A stretch of DNA of 64,000 nucleotides from Fagopyrum homotropicum. Taxonomy: Eukaryota > Streptophyta > Magnoliopsida > Caryophyllales > Polygonaceae. The stretch lies in contig BSWB01000002.1 in the NCBI GenBank assembly GCA_033239125.1, positions 82,022,560 through 82,086,559 of the forward strand, given 5' to 3'. A program made the translations under genes and the position numbers. The notes beneath the pieces were generated by a model. The model was not told the DNA's origin. It worked only from the letters and a program-made list of their open reading frames with translations, and ran no database searches. Shown in pieces: positions 1 to 10,569 of the stretch. How positions within the stretch are numbered: position 1 is the first letter of the stretch; each line of letters begins with the position of its first letter.

Positions 1-340
1 TTATCTCTTTGATTACCTATCTCGTATTTGTGTTTGCTTATTTGTATTGCTAGATTAGTTTTTTTTATACTCTTGCATGATTTGTGATTCTTGATTGATC
101 ACCACAAAACCAATCCAAAAACATTGAGATTTTCATTTCTTTATTCCTTTCTTTTCTTTTGCCTAGATCAACACTATCCTTAGTCACTATTTGATTCAAT
201 TTCACCTTAGTCTTTGTGTTCGACCTCGGAATACTATCCTTGCTACAAAACGAACCATACACTGTGGGTTTGCTAGGAGTTAGGAAAATATATCGAGTTA
301 TAAATTTAAGACTTTTGCGTGTCACAATCTTAGCGTAACA
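1..340 (+). repeat. 3' end of a family B Athila-type LTR
   Basis: This stretch matches the last 340 bases of the LTRs ending at 35273 and 38285, including the terminal run TTTAAGACTTTTGCGTGTCAC and the end TAGCGTAACA. It is the U5 end of an LTR whose body lies left of the window. It abuts truncated Tekay sequence at 341. No coding sequence is present. Confidence 0.85.
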
Positions 341-408
341 ATTATGCCATGAAGGAGGGAGATATTACAGAATTGGAGGAGATACCAGTGGTTTGTTAGT
401 TTAAAGAC

Positions 409-1425
409 GTGGTTGTAAAGCCGTCGAGCTTTCGGCCTCAAAGGATTGTGCACTTCAGTATCGAGTTGGAGCCTGGTACGAGACCTATCTCGAAGACCCC
501 ATATCATATGGAGCCTGTCGAGATGTTGGATCTGAAGAAGCAACTCGAGGAGTTGGCTGAGAAGGGCTTTATCCGCCCTTGTGTATCCCCGTGGGGAGCA
601 CCTGTCCTCTTCGTGCCGAAGAAGGAAAAATCTTTGAGACTGTGGATCGACTACAGAGAGCGGAACAAGGTGACCATCAAGAACAAGTATCCACTGCCTC
701 ATATTGATGATTTGCTTGATCAGCTTCAGGGAGTGACAATATTCTCCCGGATTGACTTGCCTTTAGGATATCACCAGTTGAGAGTGAGAGAGGAGGACGT
801 GCAAAGGACGGCATTTCTTACCCGTTATGGACACTACAAGTTTGTAGTGATGCCACTTGGGTTGACGAATGCCCCAACTGTCTTCATGGAGTTGATGAAC
901 AATATCTTCATCGACTTCCTCGATCAGTTTGTGGTGGTCTTCATTGATGACATTTTGGTATACTCTCGTAGCAGAGAGGAGCATGTCGGTCATCTGAGGA
1001 CAATTTTGCAGATTTTGAGGGATAGAGAGTTGTATGCCAAGCTCTCGAAGTGCGAGTTTCGGATGTCTGAGGTTGCTTTTTTTGGACACATCGTCTCCGA
1101 CAGCGGGATCATGGTTGATCCAGCGAAGATCGAGTATGTTGCTACATGGATGACAGTGACGAACTTCAAGGAAGTGCATATCTTTCTTGGCCAAGCCGGC
1201 AATTACCGACGCGTCGTGGAGGGATTTTCTATGATTGCCCATCCACTTATGAGTCTTCTGAGGAAGACTACCAGATTTGTATGGAGTGATCAGTGTGCTC
1301 AGAGTTTTGAGGAGTTGAACAGGCGTTTGACTTCTGCTCTTGTCTTAGCACAACTAGAGGGTTCTGAGGACTTCGTGGTTTACAATGATGCATCCAAGCT
1401 AGGCTTGGGATGTGTATTGATGTAG
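409..1425 (+). pseudogene. pol: Reverse transcriptase, Tekay-type (T1)
   Basis: The RT copies element RNA into DNA. A 338-codon open stretch covers nearly the full RT fold: the entry segment HFSIELEPGTRPIS near residue 15, then KKQLEELAEKGFIRP, the palm motif around LWIDYRERNK, and the catalytic FIDD box near residues 177-180, followed by the connection region. Upstream, the frame is broken by TAG at 397-399. At 1423-1425 the frame ends in TAG where related elements have glutamine; T3 carries the same stop. The methionine at 409 is only the first ATG after a stop, not a biological start. Internal substitutions such as LWIDY for LCIDY are also present. Confidence 0.9.
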
Positions 1426-1739
1426 AGAGGCAGAGTTATTGTATATGCGTCTCGATAGTTGAAGACGTATAAGGAGAACTACCGACTCATGATCTGGAGT
1501 TGGCAGCGGTAGTTCATGCTTTGAAGATCTCGAGACATTACATGTATGGTGCCACAAGTCATATCTTCACAAACCATAAGAGTCTGAATTACATTTTCAC
1601 GCAGCGGGAATTGAATAACCGCCAGTGTCGATGGATCGAATTGATCAAGGACTTTGATCTTGAGATTCTGTATCATCCGGGGAAGGCGAGTGTTGTAGCT
1701 GATGCCTTGAGTAGGAAGACGCCTCGAGAGAAGGTGATT
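1426..1739 (+). pseudogene. pol: RNase H region of T1 pol
   Basis: This continues the RT frame after TAG 1423-1425. The residues VIVYASR are followed by another TAG at 1456-1458, and a one-base frameshift occurs near 1483-1490. The sequence then resumes as ELAAVVHALKI, HIFTNHKSLNYIF and VVADALSRK, the classic tether and RNase H end of gypsy pol. RNase H removes RNA from the RNA-DNA hybrid during reverse transcription. The expected TDHKSL Asp is Asn here (TNHKSL), a likely loss of an active-site residue. It is not functional. Confidence 0.85.
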
Positions 1740-2867
1740 GCCAGATTGACAGTACAACCTCAACTTTTGAGGGATCTAGCTTGGCTAGAGATGGACATCC
1801 TGTTTCCTGATGAGGATGCCCAATTGTTTTCTTTAGATATTATACCCGGTCTGTTGGAGCAGATCCAACAGAAGCGGGGGACATGCCCGACCTTGAAGAT
1901 GATCCGAGAGAGGATGTCTTGTGGAGAGGCACCGCAGTTCTCCATTGAAGCTGATGGAGTTATGAGATGCCGTGATCGCGTCTATGTGCCCGTTGATGCG
2001 GAGCTGAGACAAAAGATCTTACACGAGGCTCACTGTACACCTTACTCAATACATCCAGGTACGAGTAAGATGTACCATGATGTGAACCACTCATATTGGT
2101 GGGGAGGGCTAAAGCTCGATGTAGCCAGATTTGTGGCACAATGTGCGATCTGCCAACAGGTCAAGATAGAACATTTCAGACCTGGAGGTGAGCTCCATCC
2201 ACTACCAGTACCGGAGTGGAAGTGGGAGGACGTCTCCATGGACTTTGTGACCAGACAGATAGTGTGACTCCATGGTGTACCGAGGACGATCGTCTCTCAT
2301 CGAGATGAACGATTTACCTCAAGTTTCTAGGAGTAGATTCAGACTTCTTCTGGGTCGAGTCTACACTTCACGACTGCATTTCACCTCTACACACATGGTT
2401 AGTTAGAGAGGACCATCCAAACCTTGGAGGACATGCTGCGAGCTTGTGAGTTTGATTGGGGACAAGGATTGTCAGATTACGTCCCACTAGTTGAGTTCTC
2501 ATACAACAACAGTTGACATGCATCTATAGGGATGGCTCCTTATGGAGCCCTGAATGGACGTAGGTGCCGTACACCTTTATTCTACGATGAGCCTAACAGT
2601 CTCAGTGGGATAGCGCCAGAGCAGATTCAGCAAGATATGGCTCGAGTAGCGCTGATTAGAGAGAGGATGTTGGCTGCTCAGAGTCGACAGAAGTCGTATG
2701 CAGACAAGAAGTGTCGACCTCTAGAGTTCAGGGTAGGAGCTCATGTCTGGTTGAGAGTATCTCCGACGCAAGGCGTCAGACGTTTTGGCATAAAGGGGAA
2801 ACTGATTCCCCGATATATCGGTCCTTTCAAGATACTGGATAAGTCGGGTGGGCAACCTACAGATTAG
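1740..2867 (+). pseudogene. pol: Integrase of T1 with internal deletion
   Basis: Integrase inserts the cDNA into the host chromosome. The zinc-binding part (LHEAHCTPYSIHP... CAICQQ) is intact to about 2170, followed by WEDVSMDFVT with the first catalytic Asp. The frame then jumps directly to RQIV-stop-LHGVPRTIV, so roughly 40 residues seen in T3 (for example RPISRLAEEYT) are missing. The second catalytic Asp is replaced (SHRDERF where SDRD is expected). Further stops sit in HG-stop-LERTIQ and NNS-stop-HAS. The C-terminal part from 2532 (GRRCRTPLF to GPFKILDKSGG) is open to 2867. Three separate defects make it inactive. Confidence 0.88.
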
Positions 2868-3187
2868 CAGTGACTCTGAGATTAGAGGGTGTTCACCCTG
2901 TGTTTCACGTGTCTTAGCTGAGGGAATACATACCACATCCGAGGCACATCGTGAGTTATGATGATCTGGTTGCGGAGACGGACCACACCTTTGCAGAGGA
3001 CCCTATTGCAGTCCTAGAACGAGGTGTTAGACACCTGCGTTCGAAGGATATTCCTATGCTGAGGATACAGTGGTCTAGACTAGGACTTGATGAGGCTACA
3101 TGGGAGACTGAGGATAGTATCCAAACGAACAATCCAAAGTTGAACGCCGAGATAGATGCACTTGTAGGATTCACGATTAGATCTTAG
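2868..3187 (+). pseudogene. Integrase C-terminus and chromodomain of T1
   Basis: After a frameshift at about 2860, the sequence reads RLAVTLRLEGVHPVFHVS, then TAG at 2915-2917 (T4 has Gln), then LREYIPHPRHIVSYDDLV. The chromodomain follows: AVLERGVRHLRSKDIPMLRI and QWSRLGLDEATWETEDSI, with the conserved W and the EATWE box. Chromodomains of this clade are thought to steer integration toward heterochromatin. The open part, 2951-3187, starts at an internal ATG only because of the upstream stop. Confidence 0.85.
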
Positions 3188-3702
3188 TGCCATCTTGGCG
3201 AGTGCATGTTATGCTATGTGTTATGTGATATGATGTGCTTTTCGTGCTAGCTGTGATATGCGCATATATATGAATTGTTAGATCTTGTTTGCTAGCGCGA
3301 GATAGGTATAGCTGGAGATGGTTCTTTCCTCCATGCAATTGTACGTGTGTTTAGGATTAGCTTGACATGGTTTTTTCCTCCATGTTATCACTGATGAACA
3401 TAGTGTGAGTGGAGATGGATTTCCTCCACGTAGTTATGTGATATGTACATCTTGGATAAAGATGGTCTTCCTCCATGCTAGTGTGATGTGGTTAGTGTTC
3501 GGCTAGAGATGACCTTCCTCTAGGCCTTGATTAGATTTAATGAAGATCACTGGATTGATGATTCCTCCATGCTGTGTTTAAGGATATATAATGTTATAGG
3601 TTGTGATGCCTCTGAGAGGGAGAGTTATACCTCGGCCTTGGGTCCGAGAGAATTTGGGATCTTGCAAGTTTCGGGATGAAACTTGTTTTTATGGGTGTGT
3701 GA
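3188..3702 (+). other. T1 3' untranslated region with polypurine tract area
   Basis: This is noncoding sequence from the chromodomain stop to the LTR and contains the hairpin array at 3311-3570. It ends in a segment alignable with other Tekay copies: a stretch like GGGATGAAACTTGTTTTT, then ATGGGTGTGTGA, then the LTR. The purine tract is degraded compared with the AGGGGG forms of T3 and T6. No ORF of note was seen. Confidence 0.7.
3311..3570 (+). repeat. Array of six small hairpins in the T1 3' region
   Basis: About six units spaced 45-55 bases apart share the form GGAGATGG-N-CCTCC, each able to fold into a short stem. Examples are 3314-3332, 3410-3428 and 3503-3523. The unit at 3503-3523 reads CTAGAG...CTCTAG instead of TGGAG...CTCCA, so both stem arms changed together. 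The array lies between the chromodomain stop and the polypurine tract. Related arrays occur at the same place in T3 and T6. Confidence 0.8.
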
Positions 3703-4864
3703 TGTAAGAGCCTTGGTGTGGTTCTCCTTTGTTGCTTAGATTTCTGGTTGTGGTAAGCCAGCTCTCCTTCTTTCCCTTCATTCCTTCTTCTTTCCTTGCT
3801 TCTTTCTTCTACTTTGGCTTAGGATCATAAGCTAGGCTTGTGTGAGATCCTTTCTTGGATGTTTTGATGTTCATACATGTGTATATATGTATGTGTTATG
3901 CTGCTGTGTGGTGGAGAAGTGAAGAGAGTCAAGAGAAAGATCGAAGAGAAGTCGGGGCCAACCCTCTACACATACAGCCGCCCTTGCGCCTGAGCTAGGC
4001 CGCCCCTGCGCCTATCTATGAGCCGCACTACCGCTTCACTGGTTCAGATCCTCCTTCTCTTGTTTCCGCTGGTGCTTCCAGGGCATACCTAGTTTGTATG
4101 ATTCCTTCTTCCCTTTCCTTTGGTCTTGGCTTTAGTTGATGGCTGGGCTAGTATGTTTAGAATGTGTATGAATTGTATGATGGATATGGTTGTGCATTTA
4201 TAACCTAAACCGGACTAGGATGACCATTTATTACATTAAATGGCCCAAGTGTGTTATAACGGGTTGTGACCACATATGCCTTTGCTCGAGGGTAGGAGGG
4301 GGTGCCCGGAAGCCAGTAGCACAGGGGAGGACGAGTGATGATCATCCCCATGCAAAACTCTTGTGCTAATGGGGGAAGAGACGAGGTTCTTTAGGCTCCA
4401 CGTGTTACAAAATAAGTTGAATTAGCAATGGAATAACGTAATTAAAGATAATAAATGAATGTGTGTGTGGCATTGCATGTGTGATGTTTGGATATGAGTT
4501 TGTGCTATTACCTACATTGTGATTCATTATTGTAGCTAACGGATTATACCGTGTTGTAGATGATCTGCAGGTTAGGAAGACTACAGAGTGATCCAGATGG
4601 GGTGACTAGCCGAGGACTTTTGTACATTACGGTTGCATGGGAAATGGGATATTATGTATTTGTGGATGTGGATGTTGTTTTGGTACTAGGCTGGTTGTTG
4701 TAAAACCTTTTGATGTATCTTATACAGATTTATGTATTTTGGTTTTAATCTACCTATGCCTTGTTGTAAGATACAGTGAACTTGTTGTCAAGCTAGGGTC
4801 AAGATTCATTGTGAGATCCTAGCCCAATATGACGCCCCGACTCCCGTGGATTCGGGGTATTACA
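3703..4864 (+). repeat. 3' LTR of T1 (internally deleted)
   Basis: The LTR begins TGTAAGAGCC and ends GGGGTATTACA. Compared with the solo LTR at 4916-6783, it lacks about 400 bases after the first 12 (including the TATA-like box) and some internal sequence. It retains the GC-rich motif cluster at 3968-4048 (CCGCCCTTGCGCC, CCGCCCCTGCGCC) and the closing segment GATCCTAGCCCAAT. Without the TATA region it probably cannot drive transcription. Confidence 0.82.
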
Positions 4865-4915
4865 TTCCTTTTACCATTTATTGACCAAATGCTTGAGCAT
4901 CTTGCGGGACATCTT

Positions 4916-6783
4916 TGTGAGAGCCTTAGTCATAGGAGCCTTGGAGCCTTGTTGAGCCCTTGACTGACCTAGACGGCCGCCCTTGCGGACCCAGATGGAC
5001 GCACCTGCGGCGGCAGCCCCTACGCCTCACTGGTTCCGCTCCTGCGGCTCTGTGTGGCTTCAGCCGCTTTCGTTGACCTTTGACCCGTGCTTTGCGGATG
5101 GCTTCCTTTATAAGCCGTCCATTGCTTCTGGTGAGGGGTTTCTTCATCTCTTCCCAGTTTCTTCTTCCTCCTTACATTCATCTTCTCCTCTCCTCTTCCT
5201 CTGATCTTTCCCTTTAATCTTGTATGTGAGTTTTGAGAGTTTGATTGTGGATTTGACCTTGGATGATCACGAGGATCATGCTGAGTGATGTTGTTATTGT
5301 GTTGAGGTGTTGTAGGATGATGTTGGTGTGGTTCTCCTTTGCTTCTTAGGAATCTGGTTGTGGTAAGCAAGCTCTCCTTCTTTCATTTCTTTACTTCTTC
5401 TTTCCTTGCTTCTTTCTTCTTCTTTACTTAGGATCACAAGCTAAGCTTGTGTGAGATCGTTTCATGGATGTTTTGATGTTCATACATGTGTGTATATGTA
5501 TGTGTTATGTTGCTGTGTGGTGGAGAAGTAAAGAGAGTCAATAGGAAGATCGAAGAGAAGTTGGGGCTAACCTTCTACACCGACAGCCGCCCTTGCGAAT
5601 GAGCCAAGCCGCCCCTGCGCCTATCCGTGAGCCGCCCCTGCGCCTTGAGCTAGCCGCCCATGCGCCTAACTCGTTCAACCCCTGCGTCTCTTGTTTCCGC
5701 TGGTGTGTCCACGACTTACCTAGTTTGTATGGTTCCTTCTTTCCTTTCCTTTGGCTTTGGCTTTAGTTGATGGCTAGGCTAGTAAGGTTAGGATTAGAAT
5801 GATGAGTTGCATGATAGAGATGTGCCTTAGTCACTTGTGTTCATGTTGAGGAGATGCCTTTGGTATTTGTGAGCATATTATGATATCGAGGTTAAGATTG
5901 GGGTCATAGGTTGGTTTTGGTTTGGGAGACGAGTCTCCTAACCGTTGTAGTATATGATGATGTATGCCTTGCTACTACAGGCGTTGATTACTTCCCCAAG
6001 GGGAAGCTGTGATGTGGTACAGGTTACGAGTATTATAGGTAAGTCCATAGGACTTAGCGTTCAGTTATGGATTTGTGTGATTGTAATAGTTCTGTGTGTT
6101 CATATGGTTGTGCATTTATAACCTAACCGGACCAGGATGACCATTTATTACATTAAATGGCACAAGTGTATTATAACGGGTCGTGACCACGTATGCCTCC
6201 GCTCGAGGGTAGGAGAGGGTGCATGGAAGACAGTAGCACAGGGGGGGACGAATGATGATCACCCCCATGCAAAACCCCTGTGCTAACGGGGGAAGGGACG
6301 AGGTTCTTTAGGCTCCTCGTGTTACAAATTAAGTTGTATTAGCAATGGAATAACGTAATTGAAGATAATAAATGAATGTGTCTGTGGCATTGCATGTGTG
6401 ATGTGTGAATAGGTGTTTGTGCTATTACCTTCATTCTTATTCATTACTGTAGCTAACGGTGTGTACCGTGTTGTAGATGATCTTCAAGTTAGGTAGACTA
6501 CAGAGTGAGCCAGATTGGGTGACCAGCCGAGAACTTATGTACATTAGGTTTTCGTGGGATATGGGATATTTTGTATTTGTGGATGTGGATGTTGTTTTTG
6601 TACTCGGCTTGTTGTTGTAAAACCTTTCTTGATGTATCTTATACACTTTTATGTATTTTGGTTTTAATCTACTTGTGTCTTGTTGTAAGATCCAGTGAAC
6701 TTGTTCTCAGGCTAGGGTCAGGATCCATTGTGAGATCCTAGCCCAATGTGGTGCCCCGATTCCTGTGGATTTGGGGTGTTACA
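4916..6783 (+). repeat. T2: solo Tekay-type LTR with target duplication
   Basis: An 1868-base LTR begins TGTGAGAGCC and ends GGGGTGTTACA. It is flanked by ATCTT (4911-4915) and ATCCT (6784-6788), a 5-base duplication with one mismatch, inside the A0 RT gene. No internal region remains, as expected from LTR-LTR recombination. It carries two clusters of the GC-rich motif (4973-5070 and 5583-5695: CCGCACCTGCGG-like) and a stem AAGTCC-ATA-GGACTT at 6041-6055. A TATA-like box lies at 5107-5114. It extends the shorter T1 LTR by about 700 bases. Confidence 0.9.
5107..5114 (+). promoter_or_regulatory. TATA-like box of the T2 LTR
   Basis: TTTATAAG lies about 40 bases after a GC-rich motif cluster (4973-5070) and upstream of a pyrimidine-rich stretch (5150-5215), a plausible U3/R promoter layout. 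Activity cannot be judged from sequence. Confidence 0.5.
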
Positions 6784-8444
6784 ATCCTGACTACTGTTTC
6801 TTAGATGGTTAGTCAAGGTAATTTCAAATAGCCATAGCTCCGAAGGATAAAGAGAAAACGACGTTTACTTGTCCTTTTGACACTTTTGCATACCTGAGAA
6901 TGCCATTTGGGTTATGTAATGCTCCCGACACTTTCCTTCGATGCATGCTATGTATTTTCTCCTAATATATTGAGAACTTTATTGAAGTTTTCATAGGTGA
7001 TTTCACCGTTCGTGGAAATAGTTTTGATACATGTTTAGGGCACTTGAAACTCGTTCTTAAAAGACGTGTAAAAACTAATTTAGTTCTCAATTCCAAAAAA
7101 TGTCATTTTATGGTAGAACAAGGGATTGCACTAGGCCACGTAATCTCACCTAAAGGAATAGAAGTAGATAAGGCTAAAACTAACATTATCCAAACTCTAC
7201 CTTATCCTACTAACGTGCGTGAAATTCGTTCCTTTTTAGGCCATGCAGGGTTCTACCGGTAGTTCATCAAAGACTTTTCCAAGATTTCCGCACCGCTATG
7301 TTAAGTTTTGAAAAAGGATGACACGTTCATAGTGGATGAGAAATGCAAGAAGGTGTTCGACACCTTAAAAAGTGCGTCACAAGTGCCCCGATAATCCAAT
7401 CACCAAATTGGGAGAAACCTTTTAAGATAATGTGTGATGCTAGTGACTATGTTGTAGGTGTAGGCTTGGTCAAAAGGAAGGGAGAGCCTCACATGTGATT
7501 CACTACGCGTCAATGACCTTGAACAGAGCTCAAAAGAACTACTCCACCACCGAAAAGGAAATTTTGGTGGTGGTCTTTGCACTGGAGAAATTCAGGCAGT
7601 ACCAAATTGGTGTAAAGGAAATAGTGTACACTGATCACGCAACACTACACTATCTCATGACCAAGAAGGAGGCCAAGCCAAGGTTGATTCCTTGGGACCT
7701 GCTTCTAAGTGAATCCAACTTAAAAATTCGGGACAAGAAGTTAGCGGAGAACCTAATAGCTGACCACTTGAGTAGATTGGCGATGGAGGATGAAGATCCA
7801 GGAGAAGAGAAAGCCATACATGGATTTTTTTCCAGACGACACATTCTATACAACCCTTTGTTGTATAACCGCACCTGCGGCCAAAGGGAACCACACCTCC
7901 GGAAAGCTGCCCCTACGGCTGGAAACTACCGCCCCTGCGCCACCCTTGTCACCGCCCAGCGGCAAACCCTGCAGTGGTATTCTATTAGCTTCATTCCTTT
8001 AAGCCTTGAATTGCTAACCTTGTGAACTTTCTTGTCAGAGGCGAGTACCCCCGGATTTTACCAAAGACTAGAGGGAAAAGGTGAAAGCCGAGGCTTGGCA
8101 CTATGTTTGGGACGATCCCTACTTGTGGAAACATTTTTGTGATCAATTAATTTGCCGTTGTGTCCCGCATAATGAGTTATAATCTGTCCATTCTTTCTGT
8201 CATTAAGAAGCATGTGGAGGACAATTTGGGGCTAAAAACGGCTATGAAAGTATTAGATGCTGGTTTCTTTTAGCCACACATCTTTCAAGATGCATCTGCA
8301 TTTTGTAAGGTGTATCATAGGTGTCAACACATAGGTAATATCTCTAGGAGAAATGAAATGCCACAATCGTCTCTTATTTTTTGTGAATATTCTGATGTTT
8401 GGGGATTGATTTTGTATGACCCTTTCCTAACTCTTTTGGTAATA
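6784..8444 (+). pseudogene. pol: RT, RNase H and integrase remnant of A0
   Basis: The RT palm continues with KEKTTFTCPFDTFAYLRMPFG and FGLCNAP. It is followed by the thumb/connection (NLVLNSKKCHFMVEQGIALG, SFLGHAGFYR near 7240), RNase H (NYSTTEKEILVVVFALEKF, VYTDHATLHYL, DHLSRL near 7780) and integrase (YVWDDPYLWKHF near 8100, RRNEMPQ near 8350, DVWG near 8395). Stops at 6818 and 7260 and many frameshifts show age. The YxDD region reads EVFIGDFTV, so the first catalytic Asp is Gly. The third interruption is the C1 LTR in the integrase core. Confidence 0.85.
7866..7975 (+). repeat. GC-rich motif cluster inside A0 pol
   Basis: Between RNase H and integrase of A0 lies a cluster of CCGCACCTGCGGCC, TGCCCCTACGGC, CCGCCCCTGCGCC and CCGCCCAGCGGC. 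The motif (CCGC-N4-GCGG) is otherwise found in Tekay-type LTRs of this window. It falls in a pol linker and is unusually GC-rich for its surroundings. Confidence 0.7.
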
Positions 8445-10053
8445 TGATAGCATGTATTATAGTCTATATTTTGGGATTGGTTTGGACGTTTTATCACCAT
8501 AAATCTAAATGGATGGCTATATATTCTCGATGATTATGTCGTTTTGTGTACCTTTGCAAGAATCGAGATCTACACCTAGTTTCGTTGTAATTGTAAGGAA
8601 AATGACACGTTTTGAAGCGAGATGGAGCCAAAGGATTTAAGGAGTCATTGGAGCTGCATTTCGGAGCATTGAGGAGCTACGAGGAAGGCATAAGAACCAT
8701 GGAAGTTGGATAGAAATTCGATATTGGACCAGTCAGAGAGATTTACACGTAACAACCAGTTCACCTCGGTCGACTATGTGATCATCTTGACCGAGATGAC
8801 TTACTGGGCCTGAATCGAGATGGCCGGACCATAGCCCATGAGATCTTTTATTTTTGGCAAGTGATTTTCCTATAAGATTGAAAATATTTTTTAGGTGGAA
8901 GTATGCTTGGTTACCTGATTATTTTTGGGATTGAAGATATTCCTAGGAAGAAGGAAGTTTGAACAAAGATAGCTTTTGGAGTGAAATTTTAAGGCTTTGA
9001 AGGAAGTTGCAAGGTTTTCTTAGGGAACCTTGATTGTTTTCTTTTGATTCATTCATTGAGGAACACGTTTGTTGCTTGTTTCGATTGTTTGATTGATTGA
9101 TTATTAAGACCTTTTTGTTAAGGTTTTCTTATTTGCTTATTGATTCTTTTATAATATATTTGATTGTTGTTATCATGATGATTATTGGCTAAATTCTCTT
9201 GCGATTCTAGGGTGATTGGCTGAAGGTTGTGGAAAATACAATGAAAGAGTGAACCTTTACCTTAATTAACCCTGAAAGCTCAAGCCAAAACCAAACTGCA
9301 CCTCGCCTTAGTCGGTTCAGAGAACATCTCGACCGAGATCGATATTAACTGAGCGAGATGTTTGACCTGATCCGATCTATAATGAGTTTAGGTTTTAGTT
9401 TGCCAAATCCTATCCTTGTTGCACCTTTCCTGGTTCATACGCAAGCCTAGGATGAGACTTACTTAGTGATTCCTTTACTTTTATACCCATGATGATGAGT
9501 GTTAGGTAATAAAGGTTTATACTTTATTAGGGTTTGAGTATGCCTTCATCCTACCTTTGTGAGTTAGCCTGAGACTTACCCGGTAAAGGTTAGTTATGTC
9601 CCCTTAGGTGGTGTGTTGGTTTTAGATTATAGGTCCTTTCCTTAGTTCCTTGAGACTTACCCGGTGAGAGGATCTTTGGTTTTGGATAGTGAGTAGTGAG
9701 ACTTACCCGGTGATCTATTCCCACCGTAGAAATACCATCCGGTTCAAACCTCAGCTTTGTCCCCGTTATCCTTAGAAAGCTTCAGTCGGAACCACAACTG
9801 GATGTTTTAACCTCTAGAATTTGCATTCCTTTATTTGATTTATACATCATCTTTGTTTTGTTTCTTTTCTTTTGATTGATAACCTGATATTTACCGCGCT
9901 TGATTTCACCATAGTCCTTGTGCTCGACCTTGGAGTATTTACCATACTACGATTGATCCGTACACTGCGGGTTCCCATGTTTTTCAGGCTTTTGTTTTAG
10001 GTTATAAATTTAACGGTATTTCGTTCATATTTCACACACGTCTGAGAGCGAAC
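8445..10053 (+). repeat. 5' LTR of Athila-type element C1
   Basis: The LTR begins TGATAGCATGTATTATAG and ends GAGAGCGAACA. It aligns with the C2 LTR at 56881-58622. A TATA box (TATAAG) lies at 8871-8876. Family C palindromes are seen near 8757-8835 (CACCTCGGTCGAC, TTGACCGAGATG) and near 9300-9370. Three to four copies of GAGACTTACCCGG lie near 9590-9715. It inserted into the A0 integrase; the preceding five bases are TAATA. Confidence 0.88.
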
Positions 10054-10060
10054 AAGTTTT

Positions 10061-10077
10061 TGTGCCGTTGTCGGGGA
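10061..10077 (+). promoter_or_regulatory. Degenerate Asp-type primer binding site of C1
   Basis: TGTGCCGTTGTCGGGGA lies eight bases after the LTR end. The canonical Athila/Tat site, complementary to tRNA-Asp, is TGGCGCCGTTGCCGGGGA and is present intact in C2. The C1 copy differs at about three positions and is shortened by one. Confidence 0.75.
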
Positions 10078-10177
10078 CTTGGTTTACACCAAGTTCGGTA
10101 TTTGGTACTCTTGCTGCTGCCCTTGCTGCTACTAATCACTTTACTTGAGTGATTTCACTGGATCTTTCTTTAGGTTT

Positions 10178-10569
10178 ATGCGAAGAAGTCGTGTCGGGAA
10201 ATAAATTGTTCATTACGATCCCAAACCAGAAAAGACATACAAAAGAAGATTGAAAGAAGCTAAGATGGAAGAACAAGATAATCGAGATCTTGAAGCTGAA
10301 TTGAAGGATGCACTAGAGCAACTTTGGCTAAGTAATGAAGCTTTACAAAGAGAAAGAGAAGAAGCTCGTGCAAGAACGGAAGAGATCCGAGCTGACATTG
10401 GCGAACAACAAGCTCACATTCTACCTCGACCAAATGCCGTGGTCGAACCCAGGTGAAACCCTAACTAACCTGCACCGGTCCAGATACAACCTCCACCACC
10501 TCGGTTGCATGCTAGGGTTGACCGAGTCAACCAGTTCGTTGGTGAACCACAACCCTAGGTCAAAGGATG
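10178..10569 (+). pseudogene. gag: N-terminal gag of C1
   Basis: The ATG at 10178 starts MRRSRVGK, followed by TAA at 10202-10204. The same frame continues as KPEKTYKRRLKEAKMEEQDN and a charged Glu/Leu/Arg-rich stretch typical of a coiled coil, ending at a stop at 10454-10456. C2 has the homologous start at 58750. The rest to 10569 carries family C motifs (CACCACCTCGGTTG, GACCGAGTCAACC). The gene is cut by T3 and resumes at 21330. Confidence 0.75.

Larger units (their letters stand above)
341..4864 (+). mobile_element. T1: 5'-truncated Tekay/Del-type chromovirus
   Basis: A Ty3/gypsy element in the order reverse transcriptase, RNase H, integrase, chromodomain, hairpin-rich 3' region, LTR. The 5' LTR, gag and protease are absent: the left edge falls just before RT, directly after an unrelated LTR end. 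The 3' end (GGGGTATTACA at 4864) is followed by Athila-type RT coding sequence, so T1 inserted into element A0. In-frame stops, a frameshift and an integrase deletion show it is dead. The C-terminal chromodomain and the pol sequence fit the Tekay/Del clade. Confidence 0.88.
4865..8444 (+). mobile_element. pol: A0: old Athila/Tat-type element, interrupted three times
   Basis: Bases 4865-4915 encode the RT segment LPFIDQMLEHLAGH, and the frame resumes at 6784 as DYCFLDG. The pieces join when one copy of the 5-base duplication is removed. T1 lies immediately to the left in the same RT gene, T2 splits it at 4916, and C1 interrupts its integrase at 8445. A0 is therefore the oldest layer in this part. 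Its 5' end and its continuation after the integrase are not in the window. Confidence 0.85.
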
